A stretch of 64,000 bases of DNA from Oasisia sp. SBJ-2009 (GCA_964017155.1 OZ024854.1:47064923-47128922), one strand, 5' to 3'. Positions 1-23,742 are shown, counted from the first letter of the stretch. A program made the numbers and translations. Notes: generated from the letters alone by a model not told the origin.

Positions 1-305
1 ATCATTTGGTACGTTTTTGCTGATTGACATATACCTGTGTCAGAAATCACTCTAAGTCAGGTTTATTTTAAATTTGTTAATGCAAAAATTATCTGTGGTA
101 CTAGTTAAAATGTGACGCAAAAATTGCACGGCCTGGTCTGTCTGGGCCGGAGTAACTCAGTAAGGGGAGGAGGTATCTGTTCAAACGTCAGACTGGGGTA
201 GATTAATTCTAAACAAGTAAATCTGGCTGTACTTCTGCTTAAACGGGAGGCTGATTATTTCAGTCCACTTTGCAATAGTGTAAATTGTGGTTATATCTGC
301 CCTTT
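1..305. other. Unannotated flank
   Basis: I see no coding region, RNA gene or clear repeat here. It is ordinary AT-leaning intergenic DNA up to the edge of the TTAA-flanked element. Confidence 0.5.
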
Positions 306-326
306 AGTTTAAAGGACAAAAAAAGT
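306..326. repeat. Target site duplication of the LINE, left copy (right copy 1434-1454)
   Basis: The same 21 bases occur at 306-326 and 1434-1454, exactly bordering the LINE. They include the terminus of the TTAA element, so the LINE landed in an older DNA transposon end. Confidence 0.9.
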
Positions 327-2288
327 ATGGCTGCCCAGAGAAGTTCACAACAATGATCGAGGCACTACATACTGGAATGATGGCAAAAGTTAGTGTTGAA
401 GGAGAAGTCTCGGAATCGTTCAGTGTCACAAATGGGGTCAAGCAAGGTTGTGTACTGGCCCCCACGCTCTTCTCCATCTTCCTATCAGCAATGCTCGACG
501 AGGCTTTCCGAGACATGGGGGATGGCATCTACATACAGTCCAGACAGAACGCTGACCTATTCAACGTCGCACACTTCAGAGCAAAGACCAAGACTACTCG
601 GATACTGATGAGAGAGCTGCTATTCGCAGATGACAGTGCACTGGTTGCACACTCTGCTGAAGAGATGCAGAAAATAGTGGATGCTTTCTCCGATGCGTCA
701 AAGAAGTTCGGCCTGAAGATTAACATCAAGAAGACCGAGGTGCTGTACCAATCCAACTCTACAAGAACCCGAGAGGAGGATATCATGGTTGATGGAAACA
801 AGCTGAACTCTGTTCTAGAATTCACCTACCTCGGAAGCACTATATCAAGTGACGGATGCATTGACGATGAAATACAGAGGAGGATGGCCAAGGCTAGTGC
901 ATCTTTCGGCCGACTACGCCAGAGACTCTGGAACAACCACCATGTGTCCATGCGGGTTAAAGGCAAGATATACCGTGCAATTGTGCTGTCCACCCTCCTA
1001 TACGGAGCTGAGGCCTGGACAGTGTACAGACGACAGGTTAAAAAGCTACATGCCTTCATGATGCGACATCTGCGTTCGATCATGAGGATAACCTGGATGG
1101 ACAAAGTGACAAACAAGGAAATACTAGAACGAACAGGGCTGCCATCTATGGAAGATCTTCTGATCAGAAAGAATCTCCGGTGGACTGGACACCTCATGAG
1201 GATGTCACCAGACAGGCTACCGAAGCAGGTTCTCTACTCTCAACTGTCTTCTGGTCAGAGAAAGAGAGGGCGCCCTCGTCTCCGGTTCAAAGATACCATC
1301 AAGAGAAACCTAAAGATGAGAGACATAAAGATCGACTCATGGACATCACTCTCACAGCAGAGAGACAAATGGAGAGCAAGAGTCAAGTGATGGAAGCAGT
1401 CTTTGTCGCTTCGCGACCGACAGCACGATGATGAGTTTAAAGGACAAAAAAAGTTAACTGTTTCGTGGCCTACACCTAATAGAGTTAATATAAAGTAACA
1501 ATTTCCACATATACTCAATTTTTTAACGCCAGCGGTTTACCAGAAAAATATTTTTTAACACCCAACCATCCAAATACTATGCGCTACCCCATCTTAGACG
1601 AAGAATGACGTCACGACGGTGATCGAGGCGCTCTTTACGTAGATTCCCTGCATGGGGTTTGGCTGTTGTCATGAAATAGCTGCAACAAGCTTATGACGGT
1701 AAATATAAAGTTGTCTATTATTGTTATCGCTGAAATCATCCCATCAACTGATGATACATGTCTACATCAAAGCATTTCTCCTCAAAATGGACCGAGCAAA
1801 GTGAACTGTACTTGGACTGGAGGGATTCCAAACAGTACGCCCGCAAATCACCAATGTGAATCCATTGCTTCAATACTACAGGTTGTTTCAACTATTATTG
1901 CAACCGTATACCGAACAAGAAGGCATAATTACTCAAGTTTACCATAGATTTAACCACAGATTTAGATATACGTCTATAAGCAGCTGCTAGATGTCACGCC
2001 AACTGAACGAACTGTCGAAGATTCGAAGTTGTTGACCCTTAACAACGTCGCAGGAAGCTGACCAAGATATAGAATGCCACGCGCTGAATGGCCAAGCCAA
2101 GTTAACCCTTCACCTATGGCGGCGTCTAGACCATCGTGGATTTCGTTAGAATTTTAGACTTTAAAGTCACTACTGAGTAAACCGCTGATGTTAAAAAATT
2201 GAGTATATGTGGAAATTGTTACTTTGTGTAAACTCTATAAGTCTATTAGGTGTATGCCACGAAACCGTAGCCTTTTTTTGTCCTTTAA
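309..2288. mobile_element. TTAA-flanked inverted-repeat DNA element (MITE), interrupted by a LINE
   Basis: The right part (about 1441-2284) has long terminal inverted repeats. The stretch 1441-1540 is matched in reverse by 2180-2284 with some divergence. The outer ends read AGGACAAAAAAAG on the left and CTTTTTTTGTCCT on the right, each bordered by TTAA (309-312, repeated at 1437-1440, and 2285-2288). TTAA target duplication is typical of piggyBac-type elements, so a non-autonomous piggyBac-like element is the best guess. No transposase ORF is seen in the 640 bp between the arms. The original element was about 844 bp, and the rest of this span is the nested LINE. Confidence 0.75.
327..1433 (+). 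mobile_element. 5'-truncated non-LTR retrotransposon with partial reverse transcriptase
   Basis: An open frame from 329 to 1390 (start codon at 353, so not a true start) encodes the C-terminal half of a LINE reverse transcriptase. It opens at GCPEKFTTMIEALHTGM and has the turn GVKQGCVLAPTLFS. The catalytic motif is FADDSALVAHS, followed by LEFTYLGSTIS, LLYGAEAW and the RKRGRPRLRFKD tail usual in LINEs often annotated as endonuclease-reverse transcriptase. The endonuclease and the first half of the RT are missing, as expected from 5' truncation. The insert ends in a GATGATG tail and is bounded by a 21-bp direct repeat (306-326 and 1434-1454). The frame is still open across 354 codons, so the insertion is probably young. 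It cannot move by itself. Confidence 0.92.
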
Positions 2289-2419
2289 AAGCTTTATATA
2301 GCCGGGTATTGTCATGTCAATTCAACAGTTTTGTATGCTTATTGCACGGACAAGTGCCAGACGAATGGTTGAGTTACAGAGAAGTTACAGATTTGGGTCT
2401 GGAGCTTCGTATATTGTAT

Positions 2420-2565
2420 ATCAATTATATATATATATATATATATATTATGTAACTTCTCAGCTATTCATCGGGCACTTTTCCGTGTAATATCAATTAT
2501 ATATATATATATATATATAATTGATATTACACGGAAAAGTGCCAGATGAATAGCTGAGAAGTTAC

Positions 2566-2596
<31 letters not shown>
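2420..2596. repeat. Fold-back element around TA repeats
   Basis: Two arms of about 50 bp (2449-2498 and 2519-2569) are nearly perfect reverse complements around a 20-bp TA centre. Further TA runs lie outside both arms. A third relative of the arm, with changes, lies at 2346-2390. It looks like a small hairpin MITE. Confidence 0.8.
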
Positions 2597-2600
<4 letters not shown>

Positions 2601-2610
2601 GACTAAGACC

Positions 2611-2688
2611 CAGCGCACATGAGAGCTATCAGCTGAGCGAACAGCCACGTGTGCCTGTTGGCTCAGCTGATAGGTCATATGTGCGCTG
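2611..2688. repeat. Hairpin repeat with AGCGCACAT arms, copy 1
   Basis: The stretch reads as an imperfect palindrome: GCGCACATGAGAGCTATCAG on one side and CTGATAGGTCATATGTGCGC on the other, around a CACGTG-containing loop. Confidence 0.7.
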
Positions 2689-2699
2689 CATTAAAAAAT

Positions 2700-3918
2700 A
2701 TATATATATTCTGCCTCACGTGGCAAAAATGTAAGCTGTGTTCAGCAGCAAACATAAACTGGCCAATAAAAATACATAGCATTTATGGCATATCAGAAAT
2801 GGCGACTACACATGATATTGTGAATGATGTGCTGTTGGAAGATAGACTGGTGCAAATGTGGCCGGATTAGCTTTGGCTTTGCCACGCTAACAATGTTGAT
2901 AATAGTTATATATTATAAATGCTACATAACACCTCATAAATCAAGAATTCCTACTTGCAGATGTACCTTTTACAATTGTGAGTTATGTTTCTGTAGTAAA
3001 GAAACATTATTGAGAATTTGAATAAAATACCACATGTTTTTTCTGACAATTTAATATAATTTTCTAGGCAACCAGACCACGTGATGGAGAGATCCATGAT
3101 GGATAGATCACTTGTCCTTGATATGAAGCAGTTAGTTCAACATCTTTCTCACTGTGTGCGCTGAAACATGGCAAGAGCTATCCGCTGAACCAACAGCCCC
3201 ACGTGAATGTTTGCTAAACTGATAGCTCTCGTATGTGCCAGGCTTTATGTATATGTTTTATTAGTTATTAATACTAAATATTATAATAAATATACAGCAG
3301 TTTAAGAGCACAGTGTGTGTGGATAACAGTCTGCTCAAAGGCACTGACACAACAGGCAGATAGTTGTCAAACTTTCTTTTAGTAATTAATATCTGAATGA
3401 ATCTTTTTTAATTGATATGCCCATCACATTACCAGTTGCCTAGCAAATGTTCTATTAAATGGTGAACATATGTAGCCCTAGACATTCAATGGCATGACAG
3501 ACTTTTGTCAGTTGTCACTCACTGGGTCACAACTGACAAGGATCATCAGACTGCAGGCCAAATTCACTGTACCAAATTAACAATGGTACTTTTTATTACT
3601 GAGTTTTTAGTCCTTTGGGCAAAACGTCCAGTGGACTTCTGGCATCACGCTGTGTCTGCCATGAGCTGTCCACTGTTAGTTCCCATAATTCAAAAATGTT
3701 GAGGGTCTATTTTTATAATTTCGCAAAGACATATCTTAGGTTACTGCTACTATGCACAAGAAATGTTTATTTGATTGGATCTCAAAACATGACTTCTAAA
3801 AAATAGCACAGGGAGGTGACCAGTGGTTACCAGGGGTACTTCAAAACGTAATTGCTTTTAGTTGATCTGAAGAAGTACAAGCATACTAGCATTGTTTCTC
3901 CTATTTTTCAAATTTCAG
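2700..3918. other. Upstream region of WASHC1
   Basis: Apart from the second hairpin repeat I see no coding exon. Any 5' untranslated exon and the promoter of WASHC1 should lie here or further upstream, because the first coding exon appears to start after a splice acceptor (AG at 3917-3918). Confidence 0.4.
3155..3238. repeat. Hairpin repeat with AGCGCACAT arms, copy 2 (diverged)
   Basis: A second, more decayed relative of the 2611-2688 palindrome. It keeps GTGTGCGCTGA, AAGAGCTATC and CTGATAGCTCTCGTATGTGCC. Confidence 0.55.
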
Positions 3919-3926
3919 TGGTGAAA

Positions 3927-6191
3927 ATGAGAAACATGTCGAACGACAAGCTTTACCACATCCCAGTGCTTGCGCCTGACTTGCGACAAGAGGAAATGGT
4001 CCGACAGATGTGTGACGCCCTCGACTACATCGACCAGGTCGCCAAAGACATCTTCACTCGTATTGGGAACCGCATCGCAGATAACCACGCAAGTCTGCAT
4101 GCCCTGAACGACCGCATTGCCTTGGCACAGGCGAAGATTGACAAGGTGAAGGGGAGTAACAAGGCAATGAAGGTGTTCTCAGCGGCGAAGTATCCCGCCT
4201 CCGATACACCCAGTGACTACAGTAGTGTGTTCGGAGGCGACCAGACCCTGCCATCTGATGTGGCTCGTAGTAACTACAAGTTACACAGCAAACACAAACA
4301 GTTGGACGAGACTGCGATGAAGGACAAACTGACATACTACGGGGTTCCACGGCAAGCACGGAGGGACGAGGGAAGCCGGGGGGAGGGGTTGGGAGGACTC
4401 CCCGCCAATGTACCATCGGTCAGCTCCCTCCTGCTGTTCAACACGTCTGAGAATCTGTAAGTTCCGCCCCAGTCTGTGACACTCTCTAAGTGATCGTTTT
4501 GGTGTCAGATGTGATCTCTCTGATGTAAGTGGTGTGGCTGTGGTGTGGATGCTGATTGCTGCGGTGTAGATCTTTGGTAATCTCAGTTGTAAGTCATGAT
4601 CTGTTATGATCTGCTGGATGTAAATGATCTTTGGTGTAAGAGTGATCTTTCTGGTGCAATTAGTCTGACATCTCTGGGGTGTAAACTGTGACATATATTT
4701 TAATTAAATGGTAATCAATGGTATATGCACCTATATGACCTCTGTGACATAAATGGTGACCTATCAGGGGTAATGATGACCAGTCGAGTGTAAACCTGAC
4801 CTCTTTGATAACCACCTAGTTTGACCACCGAGGTTTAGGTGTTTTGTTTTATCTTATCTTTGTTGGAACCTCTCAGTGTGGTGACACATAGACTATAAGA
4901 ACTTGTATGTTTTCTAGGTACAAACAATATGTCTTACTAGATTCTATCAGTGTGGTGACAAAGAATATAAGAACTTGTATGTCTTGCAGGTACAAGAAGT
5001 ATGTTTTGCTGGACCCTCTGGGTGTGGTGACAAAGACAAGAAGCACCCTTGAGGACACAGAAGAGGGTCTGGCAGATGCACCAAGCACCATCGTCCAGCG
5101 AGAGGAACTCAACCGACAAGTGGCAGACAACTACTTCTTTGTGCCCGGTATGGGCAATGTGCCCGAGATTGCAGTGCCAGATTTCCTCCCAGACTTACTA
5201 GGTTAGTATTATGTTAACCTAGTAGCAAGTGGTGTTAAGTCTTAGTATAGAAATCATACTTTTGACAGGAACACCGAGTTGGCAGCAATGGAGATATGAA
5301 ATTCCGAAGAACGGTATAAATTCATGCATTTTCTCATACTGTCAGACTTTCAAGAACTCTTACTAAATAATAAATGTATACAGATAATAATAAAACAAAT
5401 TCTACGATGCTAAAGAGATGAACTATATTCTATTGTTACTTTCTACTGACTGTTGTTTGGGTTATCAATGCATCTGTTTTGTTCCATTTACAGGAGTAGC
5501 TGATGATCTATCGTACAGCGCCGAGCTTGGACCATCGATAGCGCCGTCTGTGCCAGGCAGTAACATGCCCGACCTGCCCGCAGTTGTGCCCGACTTGCCA
5601 TCAGTCGTGCCCGAATCAGACGTGATTCCAGCCGGCCCCGCCCAAACTGGGGCTAGCGTCCCTGCACCGCCCCCTCCAGGCCCACCGCCTCCACCACCCC
5701 CACCCTCCGCAGCCCCACCCCCTCCCCCTCCCCCACCCCCTCCAGCCGACATTTCCCCTCCGCCACCTCCTGCCGCCACCCAGCCGCCCCCTGCCACCAC
5801 CCAGCCACCCCCCACTGCCACTCCAGCCCCCAGCAAGCCTCTCCCTCCAGTCGACAACGGAAGAGCGGGTTTACTCGAGTCCATACGTAAGGCTGGGGGA
5901 GTTGGGAAGGCGAAGCTCAACAGCGTCAAGAGCCGCAAACAGGAGCGCAAGAAGAAAGAGCAAGAGCAAACCAGTGGCGCCACCGGTGGCGACCTCATGG
6001 GTGACCTCGCTGCGAAGTTATCGCTGCGCCGGAAGGGAATCTCCGGCACGAGCATCAACACGAGCAGTAGTGGCGGTTCAGCCACGGACACGACCGGGGC
6101 GACCAGTATGATGCAGAGGATGTCGTCCATCATTCCACCCCCGCCCAACCCCACTGACAGTAAGCACACCCCCTCCGACGACTGGGACTAG
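3927..6191 (+). CDS. WASHC1: WASH complex subunit 1 (Arp2/3 activator), 3 coding exons
   Basis: Coding exons are 3927-4456, 4990-5201 and 5494-6191 (1440 nt, 479 aa). Phases agree: CT|GTAAGT joins GTACAAG, and G|GTTAGT joins GAGTAGC. The N-terminal WASH homology domain (about residues 1-170) has [30 protein letters not shown] and [16 protein letters not shown]. Exon 2 encodes [10 protein letters not shown] and [13 protein letters not shown]. Exon 3 has a proline-rich stretch (about 303-365). After it come a WH2 segment [17 protein letters not shown] (371-387), a connector near LRRKGISG and an acidic end DDWD. This is the full family layout at normal length. WASH drives branched actin on endosomes through Arp2/3 within the pentameric WASH complex. 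An in-frame Met also occurs at 3936. The AG at 3917-3918 suggests an upstream non-coding exon. The exon 2 acceptor has a 72-bp upstream duplicate (see repeat). Confidence 0.97.
4846..5035 (+). repeat. 72-bp tandem duplication covering the WASHC1 exon 2 acceptor
   Basis: The acceptor and first codons of exon 2 (from 4990) are preceded by a copy exactly 72 bp upstream (4918-4989), with TTTTCTAG|GTACAAACAATATG against GTCTTGCAG|GTACAAGAAGTATG. A more decayed third copy can be followed upstream to about 4846. Copy 4918-4989 has no stop in the exon frame, so use of its AG would insert 24 residues after Leu177. Confidence 0.85.
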
Positions 6192-6204
6192 AGGGCGCCA
6201 CCAG

Positions 6205-6690
6205 TATTACGAACTGTGATTGGTTTCAGATACATAGTGTGTAGTGATTGGTGTCAGAAGTGGGATAAGACCGTGTGATTGGTGTCAGAAGTGTGTCGAA
6301 AGCTCGCGATTGGTGTTAAAGTGTTGTATGCCTGTGATTGGTGTCAGAAATGTGTTACACATTCGTATTGGAAGTGTATTGTAAGGCTGTGATTTGTGTC
6401 AAAAGTGTAAGAACCTGCGATTGGTGTTGAAGTGTTGTGAACCTGCAATTGGTGTCAGAAATGTATTGTGAACCTGCAATTGGTGTTGGAAGTGTGTTAT
6501 AAACCTGCAGTTGGTGTCGGAAGTGTAAGGACCCATGATTGGTGTTAAAGTATGTTTGTGATTTGTGTCATAAGTGTGTTGAAAATATGTTATTGATGTC
6601 ATAAGTGTGTTGAGAACATCGGATTGGTGTCATAAGTGTGTTGAGAGCATCGGATTGGTGTCATAAGTGTGTTGTGAGCATGTGATTGCT
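6205..6690 (+). repeat. About 30-bp tandem repeat in the WASHC1 3' UTR
   Basis: About 17 diverged units carry the core GTGATTGGTGTCAGAAGTGT, spaced about 29-30 bp (for example 6246, 6276, 6621, 6651). Most units keep ATTGG, the reverse of CCAAT. It lies between the stop codon and the poly(A) signal, so it should be in the mature 3' UTR. Confidence 0.85.
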
Positions 6691-6862
6691 TAACAAAATG
6701 TACTGTGTAGAGAGATTGTGCTCCTGCACACAGAGGAAACTGTCTGTACTAGATGGTGCATATGCAAAATAATTATACATATAATCATGGAAGAGTTATT
6801 TAAAATTATAATCAACATTACCACAGAATGGCTTCATAAATTATATATTTAAATGAAAATGT

Positions 6863-6872
6863 AATAAATAAA
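6863..6872 (+). terminator. Probable WASHC1 poly(A) signal
   Basis: Two overlapping AATAAA hexamers (6863-6868 and 6867-6872) follow the stop codon by about 670 bp. Confidence 0.55.
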
Positions 6873-6879
6873 ATATATA

Positions 6880-9729
6880 ATGTATTCTCAAAAATGTGCA
6901 GTGTTTTTATATCAAGTTTCAAGATGAGAAAGAGTTGCACAAAAAATGCAGTGTGAAAGAGGGATTTCATGTTTGTTCCACCTACAAATTTATACACTTG
7001 CAGAGTTGCAGGACAAGGATAGAGGGATAATATTGATTATGTACACTTTATGCTTGGCGGGAAGGACTTGGGTAAATGCATACTAAATGAAAGTACTCAA
7101 AATAACAGCATACATACAGGTTTAGACCTGATTCACACCACGTGATTCACATACATAGGAATTGTTTTGCATGATTTTAATAATATAAATTATACTTTGT
7201 GGACAACCCCACAATTGGGAAACCTTAATTATAGCAAGAGAATGCCAATGGCTGAAATGTTCTTTTGGGGTTTTACACGTTAAAATATTTTTTTAAAGAT
7301 TTGTTAACCAAGTAAGTGTTCAAGTCTTGGTTTATAACTACCCAGGGGTAATCTTAATTACCATGATTCTCCTTGTAGTTTGAGTTATAGTTCTGGTCTT
7401 GTTATATATATATGACTATAATTTACACAAACACCTACTCCAGCAGTGGGCACAAATCAGAAGAACTCGCAACATTATTGCAAATTTTGTGTAGTAAAGA
7501 CACAGAAACCCAGCTGAGGTACCCTTTCATGGGAAACGTGCTTCCACTGATGAAGTTCTATCTATGCTAATGGATATGTGCATGCATTATTATGCAGTCA
7601 TGTCTCCTTTATCTGTATACTTTTGTCCTAAAGGATTTGGTCGGATAAACATAACATGCAGATTAGCAAGACCTTAATATACAAAGTATCGAGATGGTTT
7701 CCAAAGCGTGCGGTTCGCAAAACAATTGAATACCAGGTAATTGAAAACTGGATGAGACTTGACTGTAGTTTGTAGTTGAACCTTGTTATATGGTCACCTT
7801 GATAATACAGCCACCTCGCGTTTAAGGTCAACCTATGACAGTCCCAAATGATTTCTACAACAGTGAAGTATAGTAGACTAGACTCACTAGGTCACTGGCC
7901 CCAATCTCAAGGGTGACCTCAATAATGGGATTTAACCCTATTTTATTTATTGATAAAAGTCATACAACACCTAAATTCCTGGGCACTTATGTTTGACTCA
8001 TTTGCACCTAGATGCAACAGTTTCTTTGCATCAGGTCAATACCACTGCATTTGAATGTGTAATTATCCTAATGCAAATGCCGATTTCTATAATCACATTC
8101 GAATGCAAATGTTTGGTGTTCGCATTCCAATGCGAATGTTTGATGGTCGTGTCCAAATGCGAAAGTTTATTTGTTTTGTGTATTGTTGAGCTCTAGGCTT
8201 ACATAATAAAATGATGTACATTTCTGAGCGTGAAATATATGAAACAGCTTAATTTAATGGATTTTGAATTATCAAAAAGTAACTTCTTGCCAACGCTTAG
8301 TTAAACAATTTACTGTTAAGAGTGGCTGCTAGAGGGATTACAGGTTTGATGAAGTCACGAATTGCTTTCATGATCTACCGGGCTGAGTGCACACTGACCA
8401 GACAGACAGTGGACACCAGCTGGACAGACAGTGGACGTTGTCAAATTGCGATGTGTTAACAGGAATGCTGGCTGAGAAATACTTCCAAGACTATTGAACC
8501 CTTTGGCCAATCGTTCATTCCTGCATGTATGCATTGTGGATATTTGTGTTGATCCTCTGATTAAGGCTGCCATTAATAATTACATCAGAGCTGTTGGTCA
8601 AACATTACCCAAAACATTCATCATTGGATGGATGGGAAGCCAGTAAAGACATTCCCATTGCCATGGTGACTCATGGGGAGTGGTTCAGGGAACCATTGAC
8701 AGGACAGTGGCAGGGTGGGTAAAAATACTATTGCAATATGCCAGCGTATAATGAAACATTTGAACAGTCAAATGTTTAGCATTTGAATGTATACCGTTGC
8801 ATGAGTACACATTAAAGATAGGAGACTAGTTGTTGATAACATCCAGTGCCAAACATGAAATGCAATGTCCACTTATCAATGTTTTGACGCCGTTTTATTT
8901 GTCTCAAACAATAAGGTTTCACAGTACCACATTTTACATGCATTTGTGCGTTGGTGACACTCAATTAACTTCCACAGTAATCTTCTTGCTCTTGCTCTTG
9001 ATATGGACATTGAGCCTAACTACACATATTGCTTGCAACGTGTAACTTGTAATCGCAGACATCAAACACGTATTTAATAAACTATTTATATATTAGTACT
9101 TTTAACTGCACTGATGTACCAATATTATACCACTTTCATTTACAGTACGTCATTGGTAACAGCCGTGCAGACATGAATTATGGCTTTCAGAATAGTTAGT
9201 TTATCAAATTCTATGGGCGCAAACAAATAATATATTTTTCATTTCATATAGTAAGAACATCTAAGATAGACTACATCTCACAGGATCATTTGGGTAACCG
9301 GGTGGAAATATTATTTAGAAAAGCCCAACAGTTAGAAATGAAAGAGGCTAATAAATCAACAAGATATCCCCAATTTCATAAACAATTTAACCAACTGCGA
9401 AAGAACTGGGAGAGCAAGTGCAACCAAACCAAAGCCAGCGTGAGAAATGTACGCAATGTGAATAAATAAAACGCATCTGCAGTTTCAAATATACAAGTTC
9501 ATTACAATGAGACAGTAACTACTTGTTAGCTGAAATTGTCCATGACATCTAGTATCTGATGCTCTGTATTGAGAACCTTGGTTATTGAAACTGCCATAAT
9601 ACAAACATGAAGTGGCCAAGCAGATTTCACAAAAGATTCTTTCCATATCACGAAAATGTCCACCTTAACTGGACAACCCTGTTGACTGTTTCATAGAAAC
9701 CATAAGGTTTTAGGGACCAAGGAAAAACA
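6880..9729. other. Intergenic region between convergent WASHC1 and METAP2
   Basis: No convincing exon is seen. The stretch 8030-8170 has a cluster of related words (ATGCAAAT at about 8071 and 8103, with GAATGC and AATGCG variants) that looks like a decayed short repeat. The stretch 7780-7850 resembles a dispersed repeat. The remainder is unremarkable. Confidence 0.4.
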
Positions 9730-9735
9730 TTTATT
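9730..9735 (-). terminator. Possible METAP2 poly(A) signal
   Basis: AATAAA on the minus strand, about 360 bp past the METAP2 stop codon. Other hexamers further on cannot be excluded. Confidence 0.35.
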
Positions 9736-10096
9736 TTTCCTGCGCGTTATACGCAAAACCAAAAAAACAATGCATGCATCTCGCATCAACAAAACATTCA
9801 CTGATGATGACAACGTATTCTCATCGACTCAAACTTCTGCTTGAAACCTGAGATATCACGCATGAAATACGTATATGAATAAGATCTAGATACTCCACAG
9901 TGAAATATACTGATGGCAGTAGTTAGCCATTAGCTGACTGGGATCCTTCTGGTCCATGGGATACAACCGACACCTCAACCAGTCGACCAGCCAGCCACGC
10001 TCGACACCCACAGGGTATCTCTGTCTACCCCACAATGCTGTAACCCTCAAACGACAGGTCTTGATGCTTGTGCGGGGGACATACTTCACCCCACCC

Positions 10097-21478
<11,382 letters not shown>

Positions 21479-21561
21479 TCTTAAATTGTGCTTTTGTGAT
21501 AACAAGGTAACTGCTGCGTGTTTCGTTCTAACTCCAACGACTGCCGCTTTAATTTGTGACA

Positions 21562-22082
<521 letters not shown>

Positions 22083-22429
22083 TGATGCTGAAAGGAGTTT
22101 CTCGTCAAATATATAATATAATTCGTGATCATGATACTATGCAGTATAGAAAATAATCGAAATGTGATTTAATGCAGTTAGACTTATTTATTACTAATTT
22201 GGTATATGTAGTTAAGACGCTAACTGTGAGCACATGTTGTACCCGTGTATCTCCATCCAGGTGTCGACGTCCACTGCCCTCAGTAACATAGACGCACACT
22301 GAGGTGATTGCCAAATCTGATTATCGAGCAATCAAGCATTCCCAAATAATTTCTCATGGGTTTCAAGATGATAATTGTCACAACATAATTCGAAATCGCT
22401 TTCATTGAGTTTGAGTTTGACACGGACGA

Positions 22430-23168
22430 CGTCCACCGAAGACTGGCGCTACCAAGCTAACTGTATACCTCGATACGGGGTGGTGGAAACATCGACAACT
22501 AGTCAACCTCTCAGATCCCACAGTATCCTTGGGAGAAGACTACTGTGCCACTCTTCTTGGGTTGTAGAGGACCAACGACTTCAAAGGGAATTGGTAAAGG
22601 TGAGTCCCCTGAAAAGCTGAAGAAGAACCCCAGGTTTCACAAAGCGTTCATGCAACTCGGTGAGGACTAGAACTTCAGGTTTCGCGTGCTGAAGCAGTTG
22701 GAACAGTTCACCTGCCTGGTGTACAGAGAATCGCGAGTTTTCTCTGGACGTCCTCCGTGCTAAACTCCTACGCCGCAGATGGTGGGCGAAAACGACACAA
22801 GCACGTCCAAGTTTAAGATCGACCTGGCTCGCTTTCCTCCCTGCCACTCTGCTTTGAAGCCGCAAGTTCAGCGGGTGAACCACCGCGTTGCTTTGTACAA
22901 GCGGACGTCGAACACATCGTGTAAAATCAGAAACCTTACGATGATGGGCAAGGGTGGACCAAAACTGACGATGGAGTGTTGGGAACCGGTGTGATCATGC
23001 TGTCTTGTCCTACCAAGCTCACTGGTTGATCTCCTTGTAATGTCCCTGCGGGGATTAATATAGTGTTCTTATTACGGACATTGGTGATCCTGAAGAGAAA
23101 GAAGAAGAGAAGAAGAAAGAAGAGGACGAGTTTGACTTTGATGATTTTAGTGAAAGCGATGGTGAATG
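22430..23168 (+). pseudogene. Decayed ORF of an uncharacterised multicopy invertebrate protein family
   Basis: The frame is broken by stops and shifts. Pieces such as GEDYCATLLGL, NPRFHKAFMQLGED, LEQFTCLVYRES, IDLARFPPCHSALKPQVQRV and NHRVALYK can be read in order, ending in an acidic tail with EFDFDDFSESDGE. From memory this resembles a multicopy, probably element-borne protein common in marine invertebrates; its function is unknown to me. The longest intact piece is 22779-22994. It lies between the METAP2 promoter and the long GT arrays. Confidence 0.55.
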
Positions 23169-23742
23169 ATGTTTTGACAATTGGACATTTTGCTGACTTG
23201 TTAATATAGCAAACCGTTTTCTACGTATTTTTTCCCGATCTAATGACACCGATTAAAAGTATATTTCTGGGGTGGGATTGCATGGTACCCCCTCCTTCCT
23301 ACTAGACTATAACTATGTCTTCTTAGACTATGCCTTTGTTCGCATTTTCTTCTTTAATATTTACTCAATCACTGTCATAAGATTATAAGTATTTGTCCAC
23401 TAGCCTTTAACATCATACGTATAAGAAAGGCTGTCATTATGCAGTCAAGTGTCAATACCAACTTAAATAATTCGCCAGTCCTTTAAAAAGTGCATTCTTA
23501 AACTGACTGGACCTATCACATACGAAACAATTCAAACTTGATTTACCGCGAAGTTTCTATGGCATGGCGACAGCAATCTTGGACTGATTTGAAAAGTTTT
23601 GAAAACAAGTGTGCTAGTTCTGGAACCAAGGATACAGCTGTACATTGTAGGTCATGTGGTTTAACGCCCTCTGCACCATTGTGTTTTGACTAATCTACTA
23701 GACGGACAATTACGTATTTGTAGTTAATGACGGTGACGGATG

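Noticed and set aside
8071..8110. Two ATGCAAAT octamers as POU-factor sites
   Set aside because: They sit in a decayed short repeat in an intergenic region with no nearby promoter.
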